From NCBI RefSeq assembly GCF_029227915.1, contig NC_079881.1, positions 25,211,501 through 25,275,500 of the forward strand: DNA of 64,000 bases, written 5' to 3'. Under the pieces are notes generated by a model. It saw only the letters and a list, made by a program, of their open reading frames with translations, did no database searches and was not told where the DNA came from. Position numbers and translations under genes: made by a program. Shown here one piece after another: positions 37,663-51,604 of the stretch. The stretch comes from Hydractinia symbiolongicarpus (lineage: Eukaryota > Cnidaria > Hydrozoa > Anthoathecata > Hydractiniidae). Each line of letters starts with the position of its first letter. Within the stretch, counting starts at the first letter, position 1.

Positions 37663-39260
37663 TAAAAAATCGTTCGGGTAATGAGTGTACTCCCTGGGTA
37701 TTTTCTTTGTATACATTCGACTATACGGCCAAGCCAGGGATTTACGGGAAATCGCGGGTTTTCGTTTGCCGGCGATTAAACTTCTTTTATTCAGCGTCTC
37801 ATCAAAAATGAAATCATTTTTGAAAACTACAAGTCTCATGCGTTTTAGTGGTGAAGAAATAATTTAAAAAATCGTTCGGGTAATGAGTGTACTCCCTGGG
37901 TATTTTCTTTGTATACATTCGACTATACGGCCAAGCCAGGGATTTACGGGAATCGCGGGTTTTCGTTTGCCGGCGATTAAACTCCTTTTATTCAGCGTCT
38001 CATCAATAACGAAATCATTTTTGAAAACTACAAGTCTCATTCGTTTTAGTGGTGAAAAATAATTTAAAGAATCGTCGGGAAATGAGTTTACACCCTGGGT
38101 ACTTTCTTTGTATACTTTTGACTATACGGGCCGAGTCCGGGATTTACGTGAAATCGCGGTTTTTGTTTGCCGGCAATTAAACTCCTTTTATTCAGCGTCT
38201 CATAAAAATTGAAATCATTTTTGAAAACTACAAGTCTCATGCGTCTTAGTGGTGAAAAAATAATTTAAAAAATCGTTCGGGAAATGAGTTTACTCCCTGG
38301 GTACTTTCTTTGTATACATTCGACTATACGGGCCAAGCCCGAGATTTACGGGAAATCGCGGGTTTTCGTTTGCCGGCGATTAAACTCCTTTTATTCAGCG
38401 TCTCATCAAAAACGAAATGATTTTTGAAAACTACAAGTCTCATGCGTTTTAGTGGTGAAAAATAATTTAAAGAATCGTTCGGGAAATGAGTTTACTCCCT
38501 GGGTACTTTCTTTGTATACTTTTGACTATACGGGCCGAGTCCGGGATTTACGGGAAATCGCGGGTTTTCGTTTGCCGGCGATTAAACTCCTTTTATTCAG
38601 CGTCTCATAAAAAATGAAATCATTTTTGAAAATTACAAGTCTCATGCGTCTTAGTGGTGGAAAAATAATTTAAAAAATCGTTCAAGAAATGAGTTTACTC
38701 CCTGGGTCCTTTCTTTGTATACCTTATACTATACGGGCCAAGCCCGGGATTTACGGGAAATCGCGGGTTTTCGTTTGCGGACGATTAAACTTCTTTTATT
38801 CAGCGTCTCATCAAAAATGAAATCATTATTGAAAACTACAAGTCTCATGCGTTTTAGTGGTGAAGAAATAATTTAAAAAATCGTTCGGGTAATGAGTGTA
38901 CGCTCTGGGTACTTTCTTTGTATACATTAGACTATACGGGCCAAGCCCGGGATTTACGGGAAATCGCGGGTTTTCGTTTGCGGGCGATTAAACTTCTTTT
39001 ATTCAGCGTCTCATCAAAAATGAAATCATTTTTGAAAACTAAAAGTCTCATGCGTTTTAGTGGTGAAGAAATAATTTAAAAAATCGTTCGGGTAATGAGT
39101 GTACTCCCTGGGTATTTTCTTTGTATACATTCGACTATACGGCCAAGCCAGGGATTTACGGGAAATCGCGGGTTTTCGTTTGCCGGCGATTAAACTCCTT
39201 TTATTCAGCGTCTCATAAAAAATGAAATCATTTTTGAAAACTACAAGTCTCATGCGTTTT
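37663..39260 (+). repeat. Eight-monomer dispersed module, copy 1
   Basis: Order: D with GTAATGAGTGTACTCC and CCAAGCCAGGG; the same with a two-base loss (ACGGGAATCG); B with AATCGTCGGG and TTTACACCC; a unit with AGCCCGAGATTT; B; H with TTCAAGAAATG and CTGGGTCC; a unit with GTACGCTCTGGG; and a D. Recognisable copies lie at 39,686-41,080 (one monomer lost) and 43,121-44,720, and the first part at about 63,347-63,700. Confidence 0.7.
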
Positions 39261-39685
39261 AGTGGTGAAGAAATAATTTAAAAAAATCGTTCGGGAAATG
39301 AGTTTACTCCCTGGGTACTTTCTTTGTATACATTAGACTATACGGGCCAAGCCCGGGATTTACGGGAAATCGCGGGTTTTCGTTTGCGGGCGATTAAACT
39401 TCTTTTATTCAGCGTCTCATCAAAAATGAAATCATTTTTGAAAACTACAATTCTCATGCGTTTTAGTGGTGAAGAAATAATTTAAAAAATCGTTCGGGTA
39501 ATGAGTGTACTCCCTGGGTACTTTCTTTGTATACATTAGACTATACGGGCCAACCCCGGGATTTACGGGAAATCGCGGGTTTTCGTTTGCGGGCGATTAA
39601 ACTTCTTTTATTCAGCGTCTCATCAAAAATGAAATCATTTTTGAAAACTACAAGTCTCATGCGTTTTAGTGGTGAAGAAATAATT

Positions 39686-41080
39686 TAAAAAATCGTTCGG
39701 GTAATGAGTGTACTCCCTGGGTATTTTCTTTGTATACATTCGACTATACGGCCAAGCCAGGGATTTACGGGAAATCGCGGGTTTTCGTTTGCCGGCGATT
39801 AAACTTCTTTTATTCAGCGTCTCATCAAAAATGAAATCATTTTTGAAAACTACAAGTCTCATGCGTTTTAGTGGTGAAGAAATAATTTAAAAAATCGTTC
39901 GGGTAATGAGTGTACTCCCTGGGTATTTTCTTTGTATACATTCGACTATACGGCCAAGCCAGGGATTTACGGGAATCGCGGGTTTTCGTTTGCCGGCGAT
40001 TAAACTCCTTTTATTCAGCGTCTCATCAATAACGAAATCATTTTTGAAAACTACAAGTCTCATTCGTTTTAGTGGTGAAAAATAATTTAAAGAATCGTCG
40101 GGAAATGAGTTTACACCCTGGGTACTTTCTTTGTATACTTTTGACTATACGGGCCGAGTCCGGGATTTACGTGAAATCGCGGTTTTTGTTTGCCGGCAAT
40201 TAAACTCCTTTTATTCAGCGTCTCATAAAAATTGAAATCATTTTTGAAAACTACAAGTCTCATGCGTCTTAGTGGTGAAAAAATAATTTAAAAAATCGTT
40301 CGGGAAATGAGTTTACTCCCTGGGTACTTTCTTTGTATACATTCGACTATACGGGCCAAGCCCGAGATTTACGGGAAATCGCGGGTTTTCGTTTGCCGGC
40401 GATTAAACTCCTTTTATTCAGCGTCTCATCAAAAACGAAATGATTTTTGAAAACTACAAGTCTCATGCGTTTTAGTGGTGGAAAAATAATTTAAAAAATC
40501 GTTCAAGAAATGAGTTTACTCCCTGGGTCCTTTCTTTGTATACCTTAGACTATACGGGCCGAGTCCGGGATTTACGGGAAATCGCGGGTTTTCGTTTGCG
40601 GACGATTAAACTTCTTTTATTCAGCGTCTCATCAAAAATGAAATCATTATTGAAAACTACAAGTCTCATGCGTTTTAGTGGTGAAGAAATAATTTAAAAA
40701 ATCGTTCGGGTAATGAGTGTACGCTCTGGGTACTTTCTTTGTATACATTAGACTATACGGGCCAAGCCCGGGATTTACGGGAAATCGCGGGTTTTCGTTT
40801 GCGGGCGATTAAACTTCTTTTATTCAGCGTCTCATCAAAAATGAAATCATTTTTGAAAACTAAAAGTCTCATGCGTTTTAGTGGTGAAGAAATAATTTAA
40901 AAAATCGTTCGGGTAATGAGTGTACTCCCTGGGTATTTTCTTTGTATACATTCGACTATACGGCCAAGCCAGGGATTTACGGGAAATCGCGGGTTTTCGT
41001 TTGCCGGCGATTAAACTCCTTTTATTCAGCGTCTCATAAAAAATGAAATCATTTTTGCAAACTACAAGTCTCATGCGTCT
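39686..41080 (+). repeat. Dispersed module, copy 2 with one monomer lost
   Basis: The left part matches copy 1 at 2023 bp displacement (AATCGTCGGG at 38,070 and 40,093). The right part matches at 1821 bp (TTCAAGAAATG units at 38,671 and 40,492). The B monomer corresponding to 38,468-38,670 is therefore missing here. Confidence 0.7.
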
Positions 41081-41587
41081 TAGTGGTGAAAAAATAATTT
41101 AAAAAATCGTTCGGGAAATGAGTTTACTCCCTGGGTACTTTCTTTGTATACATTCGACTATACGGGCCAAGCCCGAGATTTACGGGAAATCGCGGGTTTT
41201 CGTTTGCCGGCGATTAAACTCCTTTTATTCAGCGTCTCATCAAAAACGAAATGATTTTTAAAAACTACAAGTCTCATGCGTCTTAGTGGTGGAAAAATAA
41301 TTTAAAAAATCGTTCAAGAAATGAGTTTACTCCCTGGGTCCTTTCTTTGTATACATTCGACTATACGGGCCGATTCCGGGATATACGGGAAATCGCGGGT
41401 TTCTGTTTGCCGGCGATTAAACTCCTTTTATTCAGCGTCTCATCAAAAATGAATTCATTTTTGAAAACTACAAGTCTCATGCGTTTTAGTGGTGAAAAAT
41501 AATTTAAAGAATCGTTCGGGAAATGAGTTTACTCCCTGGGTACTTTCTTTGTATACTTTTGACTATACGGGCCGAGTCCGGGATTTT

Positions 41588-41599
41588 CGCGAATTCGCG
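41588..41599. repeat. CGCGAATTCGCG palindrome of I monomers
   Basis: A perfect 12-bp palindrome with a central EcoRI site. Perfect copies also lie at 43,001-43,012, 45,630-45,641 and 46,438-46,449. Degraded copies lie at 48,861 and 54,111 (CGCAAATTCGCG), 50,274 (CGCGAATTCACG) and 52,699 (TGCGAATTCGCG). It replaces the usual TTTACGGGAAATCGCGGG and is specific to I. No function is known. Confidence 0.85.
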
Positions 41600-42181
41600 G
41601 GTTTTTGTTTGCCGGCGATTAAACTCCTTTTATTCAGCGTCTCATCAAAAATGAAATCATTTTTGAAAACTGCAAGTCTCATGCGTTTTAGTGGTGAAGA
41701 AATAATTTAAAAAATCGTTCGGGAAATGAGTGTTCTCCCTGGGTGTTTTCTTTGTATACATTCGACTATACGGCCAAGCCCGGGATTTACGGGAAACCGC
41801 GGGTTTTCGTTTGCCGGCGATTAACCTCCTTTTATTCAGCGTCTCATCAAAAATGAAATCACTTTTGAAAACTACAAGTCTCATGCGTTGTAGTGGTGAA
41901 AAAATAATTTGAAAAATCGTTCAAGAAATGAGTTTACTCCCTGGGTACTTTCTTTGTATACATTCGACTATACGGCCGATTCCGGGATATACGGGAAATC
42001 GCGGGTTTTCGTTTGCTTCGATTAAACTCCTTTTATTCAGCGTCTCATCAAAAATGAAATCATTTTCGAAAACTGCAAGTCTCATGCGTTTTAGTGGTGA
42101 AGAAATAATTTAAAAAATCGTTCGGAAAATGAGTTTACTCCCTGGGTATTTTCCTGGTATACATTCGACTATACGGCCAAG

Positions 42182-42206
42182 CCCGGGATTTACGGGAAAT
42201 CCCGGG
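42182..42206. repeat. Perfect 10-bp-arm inverted repeat in D monomers
   Basis: Arms CCCGGGATTT and AAATCCCGGG are exact reverse complements around ACGGG. In most other monomers the right arm reads AAATCGCGGG, one mismatch. Further perfect copies start at 47,032, 48,042, 49,455, 50,868, 51,070, 53,292 and 54,715. These are confined to sub-array IV in what I read. Confidence 0.85.
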
Positions 42207-43120
42207 TTTTCGTTTGCCGGCGAATAAACTCCTTTTATTCAGCGTCTCATCAAAAACGAAATCATTTTTGAAAACTACAAGTCTCATGCGTTTTAGTGGT
42301 GAAGAAATAATTTAAAAAATCGTTCGGGAAATGAGTGTTCTCCCTGGGTATTTTCTTTGTATACATTCGACTATACGGCTAAGCCCGGAATTTACGGGAA
42401 ATCGCGGGTTTTCGTTTGCCGGCAATTAACCTCCTTTTATTCAGCGTCTCATCAAAAATGAAATCATTTTTGAAAACTACAAGTCTCATGCGTTTTAGTG
42501 GTGAAGAAATAATTTAAAAAATCGTTCGGGAAATGAGTGTTCTCCCTGGGTATTTTCTTTGTATACATTCGACTATACGGCCAAGCCCGGGATTTACGGG
42601 AAATCGCGGGTTTTCGTTTGCCGGCGATTAAACTCCTTTTATTCAGCGTCTCATCAAAAATGAAATCATTTTTGAAAACTACAAGTCTCATGCGTTTTAG
42701 TGGTGAAGAAATAATTTAAAAAATCGTTCGGGAAATGAGTGTTCTCCCTGGGTATTTTCTTTGTATACATTCGACTATACGGCCAAGCCCGGGATTTACG
42801 GGAAATCGCGGGTTTTCGTTTGCCGGCGATTAAACTCCTTTTATTCAGCGTCTCATCAAAAACGAAATGATTTTTGAAAACTACAAGTCTCATGCGTTTT
42901 AGTGGTGAAAAATAATTTAAAGAATCGTTCGGGAAATGAGTTTACTCCCTGGGTACTTTCTTTGTATACTTTTGACTATACGGGCCGAGTCCGGGATTTT
43001 CGCGAATTCGCGGGTTTTTGTTTGCCGGCGATTAAACTCCTTTTATTCAGCGTCTCATCAAAAATGAAATCATTTTTGAAAACTACAAGTCTCATGCGTT
43101 TTAGTGGTGAAGAAATAATT

Positions 43121-44720
43121 TAAAAAATCGTTCGGGTAATGAGTGTACTCCCTGGGTATTTTCTTTGTATACATTCGACTATACGGCCAAGCCAGGGATT
43201 TACGGGAAATCGCGGGTTTTCGTTTGCCGGCGATTAAACTTCTTTTATTCAGCGTCTCATCAAAAATGAAATCATTTTTGAAAACTACAAGTCTCATGCG
43301 TTTTAGTGGTGAAGAAATAATTTAAAAAATCGTTCGGGTAATGAGTGTACTCCCTGGGTATTTTCTTTGTATACATTCGACTATACGGCCAAGCCAGGGA
43401 TTTACGGGAATCGCGGGTTTTCGTTTGCCGGCGATTAAACTCCTTTTATTCAGCGTCTCATCAATAACGAAATCATTTTTGAAAACTACAAGTCTCATTC
43501 GTTTTAGTGGTGAAAAATAATTTAAAGAATCGTCGGGAAATGAGTTTACACCCTGGGTACTTTCTTTGTATACTTTTGACTATACGGGCCGAGTCCGGGA
43601 TTTACGTGAAATCGCGGTTTTTGTTTGCCGGCGATTAAACTCCTTTTATTCAGCGGTCTCATAAAAAATGAAATCATTTTTGAAAACTACAAGTCTCATG
43701 CGTCTTAGTGGTGAAAAAATAATTAAAAAAATCGTTCGGGAAATGAGTTTACTCCCTGGGTACTTTCTTTGTATACATTCGACTATACGGGCCAAGCCCG
43801 AGATTTACGGGAAATCGCGGGTTTTCGTTTGCCGGCGATTAAACTCCTTTTATTCAGCGTCTCATCAAAAACGAAATGATTTTTGAAAACTACAAGTCTC
43901 ATGCGTTTTAGTGGTGAAAAATAATTTAAAGAATCGTTCGGGAAATGAGTTTACTCCCTGGGTACTTTCTTTGTATACTTTTGACTATACGGGCCGAGTC
44001 CGGGATTTACGGGAAATCGCGGGTTTTCGTTTGCCGGCGATTAAACTCCTTTTATTCAGCGTCTCATAAAAAATGAAATCATTTTTGAAAATTACAAGTC
44101 TCATGCGTCTTAGTGGTGGAAAAATAATTTAAAAAATCGTTCAAGAAATGAGTTTACTCCCTGGGTCCTTTCTTTGTATACCTTAGACTATACGGGCCAA
44201 GCCCGGGATTTACGGGAAATCGCGGGTTTTCGTTTGCGGGCGATTAAACTTCTTTTATTCAGCGTCTCATCAAAAATGAAATCATTTTTGAAAACTACAA
44301 GTCTCATGCGTTTTAGTGGTGAAGAAATAATTTAAAAAATCGTTCGGGTAATGAGTGTACGCTCTGGGTACTTTCTTTGTATACATTAGACTATACGGGC
44401 CAAGCCCGGGATTTACGGGAAATCGCGGGTTTTCGTTTGCGGGCGATTAAACTTCTTTTATTCAGCGTCTCATCAAAAATGAAATCATTTTTGAAAACTA
44501 CAAGTCTCATGCGTTTTAGTGGTGAAGAAATAATTTAAAAAATCGTTCGGGTAATGAGTGTACTCCCTGGGTATTTTCTTTGTATACATTCGACTATACG
44601 GCCAACCCAGGGATTTACGGGAAATCGCGGGTTTTCGTTTGCCGGCGATTAAACTCCTTTTATTCAGCGTCTCATAAAAAATGAAATCATTTTTGAAAAC
44701 TACAAGTCTCATGCGTCTTA
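43121..44720 (+). repeat. Dispersed module, copy 3 inside sub-array IV
   Basis: Displaced 5458 bp from copy 1 and with all eight monomers. Private changes include CAGCGGTCTC (one extra G near 43,655) and AATTAAAAAAATCG at a junction near 43,723. It interrupts the I-G-H pattern of sub-array IV between 42,918 and about 45,150. Confidence 0.7.
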
Positions 44721-45546
44721 GTGGTGAAAAAATAATTTAAAAAATCGTTCGGGAAATGAGTTTACTCCCTGGGTACTTTCTTTGTATACATTCGACTATA
44801 CGGGCCAAGCCCGAGATTTACGGGAAATCGCGGGTTTTCGTTTGCCGGCGATTAAACTCCTTTTATTCAGCGTCTCATCAAAAACGAAATGATTTTTAAA
44901 AACTACAAGTCTCATGCGTTTTAGTGGTGAAAAATAATTTAAAGAATCGTTCGGGAAATGAGTTTACTCCCTGGGTACTTTCTTTGTATACTTTTGACTA
45001 TACGGGCCGAGTCCGGGATTTACGGGAAATGGCGGGTTTTCGTTTGCCGGCGATTAAACTCCTTTTATTCAGCGTCTCATAAAAAATGAAATCATTTTTG
45101 AAAATTACAAGTCTCATGCGTCTTAGTGGTGGAAAAATAATTTAAAAAATCGTTCAAGAAATCAGTTTACTCCCTGGGTCCTTTCTTTGTATACATTCGA
45201 CTATACGGGCCGATTCCGGGATATACGGGAAATCGCGGGTTTCTGTTTGCCGGCGATTAAACTCCTTTTATTCAGCGTCTCATCAAAAATGAATTCATTT
45301 TTGAAAACTACAAGTCTCATGCGCTTTAGTGGTGAAGAAATAATTTAAAAAATCGTTCGGGAAATGAGTGTTCTCCCTGGGTCTTTTCTTTGTATACATT
45401 CGACTATACGGCCAAGCCCGGGATTTACGGGAAATCGCGGGTTTTCGTTTGCCGGCGATTAAACTCCTTTTATTCAGCGTCTCATCAAAAACGAAATGAT
45501 TTTTGAAAACTACAAGTCTCATGCGTTTTAGTGGTGAAAAATAATT

Positions 45547-46354
45547 TAAAGAATCGTTCGGGAAATGAGTTTACTCCCTGGGTACTTTCTTTGTATACTT
45601 TTGACTATACGGGCCGAGTCCGGGATTTTCGCGAATTCGCGGGTTTTTGTTTGCCGGCGATTAAACTCCTTTTATTCAGCGTCTCATCAAAAATGAAATC
45701 ATTTTTGAAAACTACAAGTCTCATGCGTTTTAGTGGTGAAGAAATAATTTAAAAAATCGTTCGGGAAATGAGTGTTCTCCCTTGGTATTTTCTTTGTATA
45801 CATTCGACTATACGGCCAAGCCCGGAATTTACGGGAAATCGCGGGTTTTCGTTTGCCGGCAATTAACCTCCTTTTATTCAGCGTCTCATCAAAAATGAAA
45901 TCATTTTTAAAAACTACAAGTCTCATGCGTTGTAGTGGTGAAAAAATAATTTAAAAAATCGTTCAAGAAATGAGTTTACTCCCTGGGTACTTTCTTTGTA
46001 TACATTCGACTATACGGCCGATTCCGGGATATACGGGAAATCGCGGGTTTTCGTTTGCCGGCGATTAAACTCCTTTTATTCAGCGTCTCATCAAAAATGA
46101 AATCATTTTTGAAAACTACAAGTCTCATGCGTTTTAGTGGTGAAGAAATAATTTAAAAAATCGTTCGGGAAATGAGTGTTCTCCCTGGGTATTTTCTTTG
46201 TATACATTCGACTATACGGCCAAGCCCGGGATTTACGGGAAATCGCGGGTTTTCGTTTGCCGGCGATTAAACTCCTTTTATTCAGCGTCTCATCAAAAAC
46301 GAAATGATTTTTGAAAACTACAAGTCTCATGCGTTTTAGTGGTGAAAAATAATT
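45547..46354 (+). repeat. Truncated four-monomer unit I-G-H-G
   Basis: Only 808 bp separate this I from the next one. The H-short, D and one G of the standard unit are absent, consistent with an unequal exchange between the two H monomers of a seven-monomer unit. Confidence 0.7.
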
Positions 46355-48777
46355 TAAAGAATCGTTCGGGAAATGAGTTTACTCCCTGGGTACTTTCTTT
46401 GTATACTTTTGACTATACGGGCCGAGTCCGGGATTTTCGCGAATTCGCGGGTTTTTGTTTGCCGGCGATTAAACTCCTTTTATTCAGCGTCTCATCAAAA
46501 ATGAAATCATTTTTGAAAACTACAAGTCTCATGCGTTTTAGTGGTGAAGAAATAATTTAAAAAATCGTTCGGGAAATGAGTGTTCTCCCTGGGTGTTTTC
46601 TTTGTATACATTCGACTATACGGCCAAGCCCGGGATTTACGGGAAACCGCGGGTTTTCGTTTGCCGGCGATTAACCTCCTTTTATTCAGCGTCTCATCAA
46701 AAATGAAATCATTTTTGAAAACTACAAGTCTCATGCGTTGTAGTGCTGAAAAAATAATTTGAAAAATCGTTCAAGAAATGAGTTTACTCCCTGGGTACTT
46801 TCTTTGTATACATTCGACTATACGGCCGATTCCGGGATATACGGGAAATCGCGGGTTTTCGTTTGCTTCGATTAAACTCCTTTTATTCAGCGTCTCATCA
46901 AAAATGAAATCATTTTCGAAAACTGCAAGTCTCATGCGTTTTAGTGGTGAAGAAATAATTTAAAAAATCGTTCGGAAAATGAGTTTACTCCCTGGGTATT
47001 TTCCTGGTATACATTCGACTATACGGCCAAGCCCGGGATTTACGGGAAATCCCGGGTTTTCGTTTGCCGGCGAATAAACTCCTTTTATTCAGCGTCTCAT
47101 CAAAAACGAAATCATTTTTGAAAACTACAAGTCTCATGCGTTTTAGTGGTGAAGAAGTAATTTAAAAAATCGTTCGGGAAATGAGTGTTCTCCCTTGGTA
47201 TTTTCTTTGTATACATTCGACTATACGGCCAAGCCCGGAATTTACGGGAAATCGCGGGTTTTCGTTTGCCGGCAATTAACCTCCTTTTATTCAGCGTCTC
47301 ATCAAAAATGAAATCATTTTTAAAAACTACAAGTCTCATGCGTTGTAGTGGTGAAAAAATAATTTAAAAAATCGTTCAAGAAATGAGTTTACTCCCTGGG
47401 TACTTTCTTTGTATACATTCGACTATACGGCCGATTCCGGGATATACGGGAAATCGCGGGTTTTCGTTTGCCGGCGATTAAACTCCTTTTATTCAGCGTC
47501 TCATCAAAAATGAAATCATTTTTGAAAACTACAAGTCTCATGCGTTTTAGTGGTGAAGAAATAATTTAAAAAATCGTTCGGGAAATGAGTGTTCTCCCTG
47601 GGTATTTTCTTTGTATACATTCGACTATACGGCCAAGCCCGGGATTTACGGGAAATCGCGGGTTTTCGTTTGCCGGCGATTAAACTCCTTTTATTCAGCG
47701 TCTCATCAAAAACGAAATCATTTTTGAAAACTACAAGTCTCATGCGTTTTAGTGGTGAAGAAGTAATTTAAAAAATCGTTCGGGAAATGAGTGTTCTCCC
47801 TTGGTATTTTCTTTGTATACATTCGACTATACGGCCAAGCCCGGAATTTACGGGAAATCGCGGGTTTTCGTTTGCCGGCAATTAACCTCCTTTTATTCAG
47901 CGTCTCATCAAAAATGAAATCATTTTTAAAAACTACAAGTCTCATGCGTTTTAGTGGTGAAGAAATAATTTAAAAAATCGTTCGGAAAATGAGTTTACTC
48001 CCTGGGTATTTTCCTGGTATACATTCGACTATACGGCCAAGCCCGGGATTTACGGGAAATCCCGGGTTTTCGTTTGCCGGCGAATAAACTCCTTTTATTC
48101 AGCGTCTCATCAAAAACGAAATCATTTTTGAAAACTACAAGTCTCATGCGTTTTAGTGGTGAAGAAATAATTTAAAAAATCGTTCGGGAAATGAGTGTTC
48201 TCCCTTGGTATTTTCTTTGTATACATTCGACTATACGGCCAAGCCCGGAATTTACGGGAAATCGCGGGTTTTCGTTTGCCGGCAATTAACCTCCTTTTAT
48301 TCAGCGTCTCATCAAAAATGAAATCATTTTTAAAAACTACAAGTCTCATGCGTTGTAGTGGTGAAAAAATAATTTAAAAAATCGTTCAAGAAATGAGTTT
48401 ACTCCCTGGGTACTTTCTTTGTATACATTCGACTATACGGCCGATTCCGGGATATACGGGAAATCGCGGGTTTTCGTTTGCCGGCGATTAAACTCCTTTT
48501 ATTCAGCGTCTCATCAAAAATGAAATCATTTTTGAAAACAACAAGTCTCATGCGTTTTAGTGGTGAAGAAATAATTTAAAAAATCGTTCGGGAAATGAGT
48601 GTTCTCCCTGGGTATTTTCTTTGTATACATTCGACTATACGGCCAAGCCCGGGATTTACGGGAAATCGCGGGTTTTCGTCTGCCGGCGATTAAACTCCTT
48701 TTATTCAGCGTCTCATCAAAAACGAAATGATTTTTGAAAACTACAAGTCTCATGCGTTTTAGTGGTGAAAAATAATT
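46355..48777 (+). repeat. Seven-monomer unit plus five-monomer partial duplication
   Basis: The unit I-G-H-short-D-G-H-G is followed by G-D-G-H-G, a repeat of its own tail section displaced by about 1010 bp. This gives 12 monomers before the next I. Confidence 0.7.
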
Positions 48778-50190
48778 TAAAGAATCGTTCGGGAAATGAG
48801 TTTACTCCCTGGGTACTTTCTTTGTATACTTTTGACTATACGGGCCGAGTCCGGGATTTTCGCAAATTCGCGGGTTTTTGTTTGCCGGCGATTAAACTCC
48901 TTTTATTCAGCGTCTCATCAAAAATGAAATCATTTTTGAAAACTACAAGTCTCATGCGTTTTAGTGGTGAAGAAATAATTTAAAAAATCGTTCGGGAAAT
49001 GAGTGTTCTCCCTGGGTGTTTTCTTTGTATACATTCGACTATACGGCCAAGCCCGGGATTTACGGGAAACCGCGGGTTTTCGTTTGCCGGCGATTAACCT
49101 CCTTTTATTCAGCGTCTCATCAAAAATGAAATCAATTTTGAAAACTACAAGTCTCATGCGTTGTAGTGGTGAAAAAATAATTTAAAAAATCGTTCAAGAA
49201 ATGAGTTTACTCCCTGGGTACTTTCTTTGTATACATTTGACTATACGGCCGATTCCGGGATATACGGGAAATCGCGGGTTTTCGTTTGCTTCGATTAAAC
49301 TCCTTTTAATCAGCGTCTCATCAAAAATGAAATCATTTTCGAAAACTGCAAGTCTCATGCGTTTTAGTGGTGAAGAAATAATTTAAAAAATCGTTCGGAA
49401 AATGAGTTTACTCCCTGGGTATTTTCTTGGTATACATTCGACTATACGGCCAAGCCCGGGATTTACGGGAAATCCCGGGTTTTCGTTTGCCGGCGAATAA
49501 ACTCCTTTTATTCAGCGTCTCATCAAAAACGAAATCATTTTTGAAAACTCCAAGTCTCATGCGTTTTAGTGGTGAAGAAGTAATTTAAAAAATCGTTCGG
49601 GAAATGAGTGTTCTCCCTGGGTATTTTCTTTGTATACATTCGACTATACGGCCAAGCCTGGAATTTACGGGAAATCGCGGGTTTTCGTTTGCCGGCGATT
49701 AACCTCCTTTTATTCAGCGTCTCATCAAAAATGAAATCATTTTTGAAAACTACAAGTCTCATGCGTTGTAGTGGTGAAAAAATAATTTAAAAAATCGTTC
49801 AAGAAATGAGTTTACTCCCTGGGTACTTTCTTTGTATACATTCGACTATACGGCCGATTCCGGGATATACGGGAAATCGCGGGTTTTTGTTTGCCGGCGA
49901 TTAAACTCCTTTTATTCAGCGTCTCATCAAAAATGAAATCATTTTTGAAAACTACAAGTCTCATGCGTTTTAGTGGTGAAGAAATAATTTAAAAAATCGT
50001 TCGGGAAATGAGTGTTCTCCCTGGGTATTTTCTTTGTATACATTCGACTATACGGCCAAGCCCGGGATTTACGGGAAATCGCGGGTTTTCGTTTGCCGGC
50101 GATTAAACTCCTTTTATTCAGCGTCTCATCAAAAACGAAATGATTTTTGAAAACTACAAGTCTCATGCGTTTTAGTGGTGAAAAATAATT
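48778..50190 (+). repeat. Complete seven-monomer unit (type copy)
   Basis: I-G-H-short-D-G-H-G without interruption, 1413 bp. It recurs 3838 bp downstream at 52,616. Its I monomer has the palindrome degraded to CGCAAATTCGCG. Confidence 0.8.
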
Positions 50191-51604
50191 TAAAGAATCA
50201 TTCGGGAAATGAGTTTACTCCCTGGGTACTTTCTTTGTATACTTTTGACTATACGGGCCGAGTCCGGGATTTTCGCGAATTCACGGGTTTTTGTTTGCCG
50301 GCGATTAAACTCCTTTTATTCAGCGTCTCATCAAAAATGAAATCATTTTTGAAAACTACAAGTCTCATGCGTTTTAGTGGTGAAGAAATAATTTAAAAAA
50401 TCGTTCGGGAAATGAGTGTTCTCCCTGGGTGTTTTCTTTGTATACATTCGACTATACGGCCAAGCCCGGGATTTACGGGAAATCGCGGGTTTTCGTTTGC
50501 CGGCGATTAACCTCCTTTTATTCAGCGTCTCATCAAAAATGAAATCATTTTTGAAAACTACAAGTCTCATGCGTTGTAGTGGTGAAAAAATAATTTAAAA
50601 AATCGTTCAAGAAATGGGTTTACTCCCTGGGTACTTTCTTTGTATACATTCGACTATACGGCCGATTCCGGGATATACGGGAAATCGCGGGTTTTCGTTT
50701 GCTTCGATTAAACTCCTTTTATTCAGCGTCTCATCAAAAATGAAATCATTTTCGAAAACTACAAGTCTCATGCGTTTTAGTGGTGAAGAAATAATTTAAA
50801 AAATCGTTCGGAAAATGAGTTTACTCCCTGGATATTTTTTTTGTATACATTCGACTATACGGCCAAGCCCGGGATTTACGGGAAATCCCGGGTTTTCGTT
50901 TGCCGGCGAATAAACTCCTTTTATTCAGCGTCTCATCAAAAATGAAATCATTTTCGAAAACTACAAGTCTCATGCGTTTTAGTGGTGAAGAAATAATTTA
51001 AAAAATCGTTCGGGAAATGAGTTTACTCCCTGGATATTTTTTTTGTATACATTCGACTATACGGCCAAGCCCGGGATTTACGGGAAATCCCGGGTTTTCG
51101 TTTGCCGGCGATTAACCTCCTTTTATTCAGCGTCTCATCAAAAATGAAATCATTTTTGAAAACTACAAGTCTCATGCGTTGTAGTGGTGAAAAAATAATT
51201 TAAAAAATCGTTCAAGAAATGAGTTTACTCCCTGGGTACTTTCTTTGTATACATTCGACTACACGGCCGATTCCGGGATATACGGGAAATCGCGGGTTTT
51301 CGTTTGCCGGCGATTAAAATCCTTTTATTCAGCGTCTCATCAAAAATGAAATCATTTTCGAAAACTACCAGTCTCATGCGTTTTAGTGGTGAAGAAATAA
51401 TTTAAAAAAACGTTCGGAAAATGAGTTTACTCCCTGGGTATTTTCTTTGTATACATTCGAATATACGGCCAAGCCGGGGATTTTCGGGAAATCCCGGGTT
51501 TTCGTTTGCCGTTGAATAAACTCCTTTTATTCAGCGTCTCATCAAAAACGAAATCATTTTTGAAAACTACAAGTCTCATGCGTTTTAGTGGTGAAAAAAT
51601 AATT

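Noticed and set aside
43668-43886. 72-codon open frame in the dispersed module
   Set aside because: It arises from an altered junction (AATTAAAAAAATCG) and reads across two monomers in a different frame. Equivalent copies at 38 and 40 kb do not have it.
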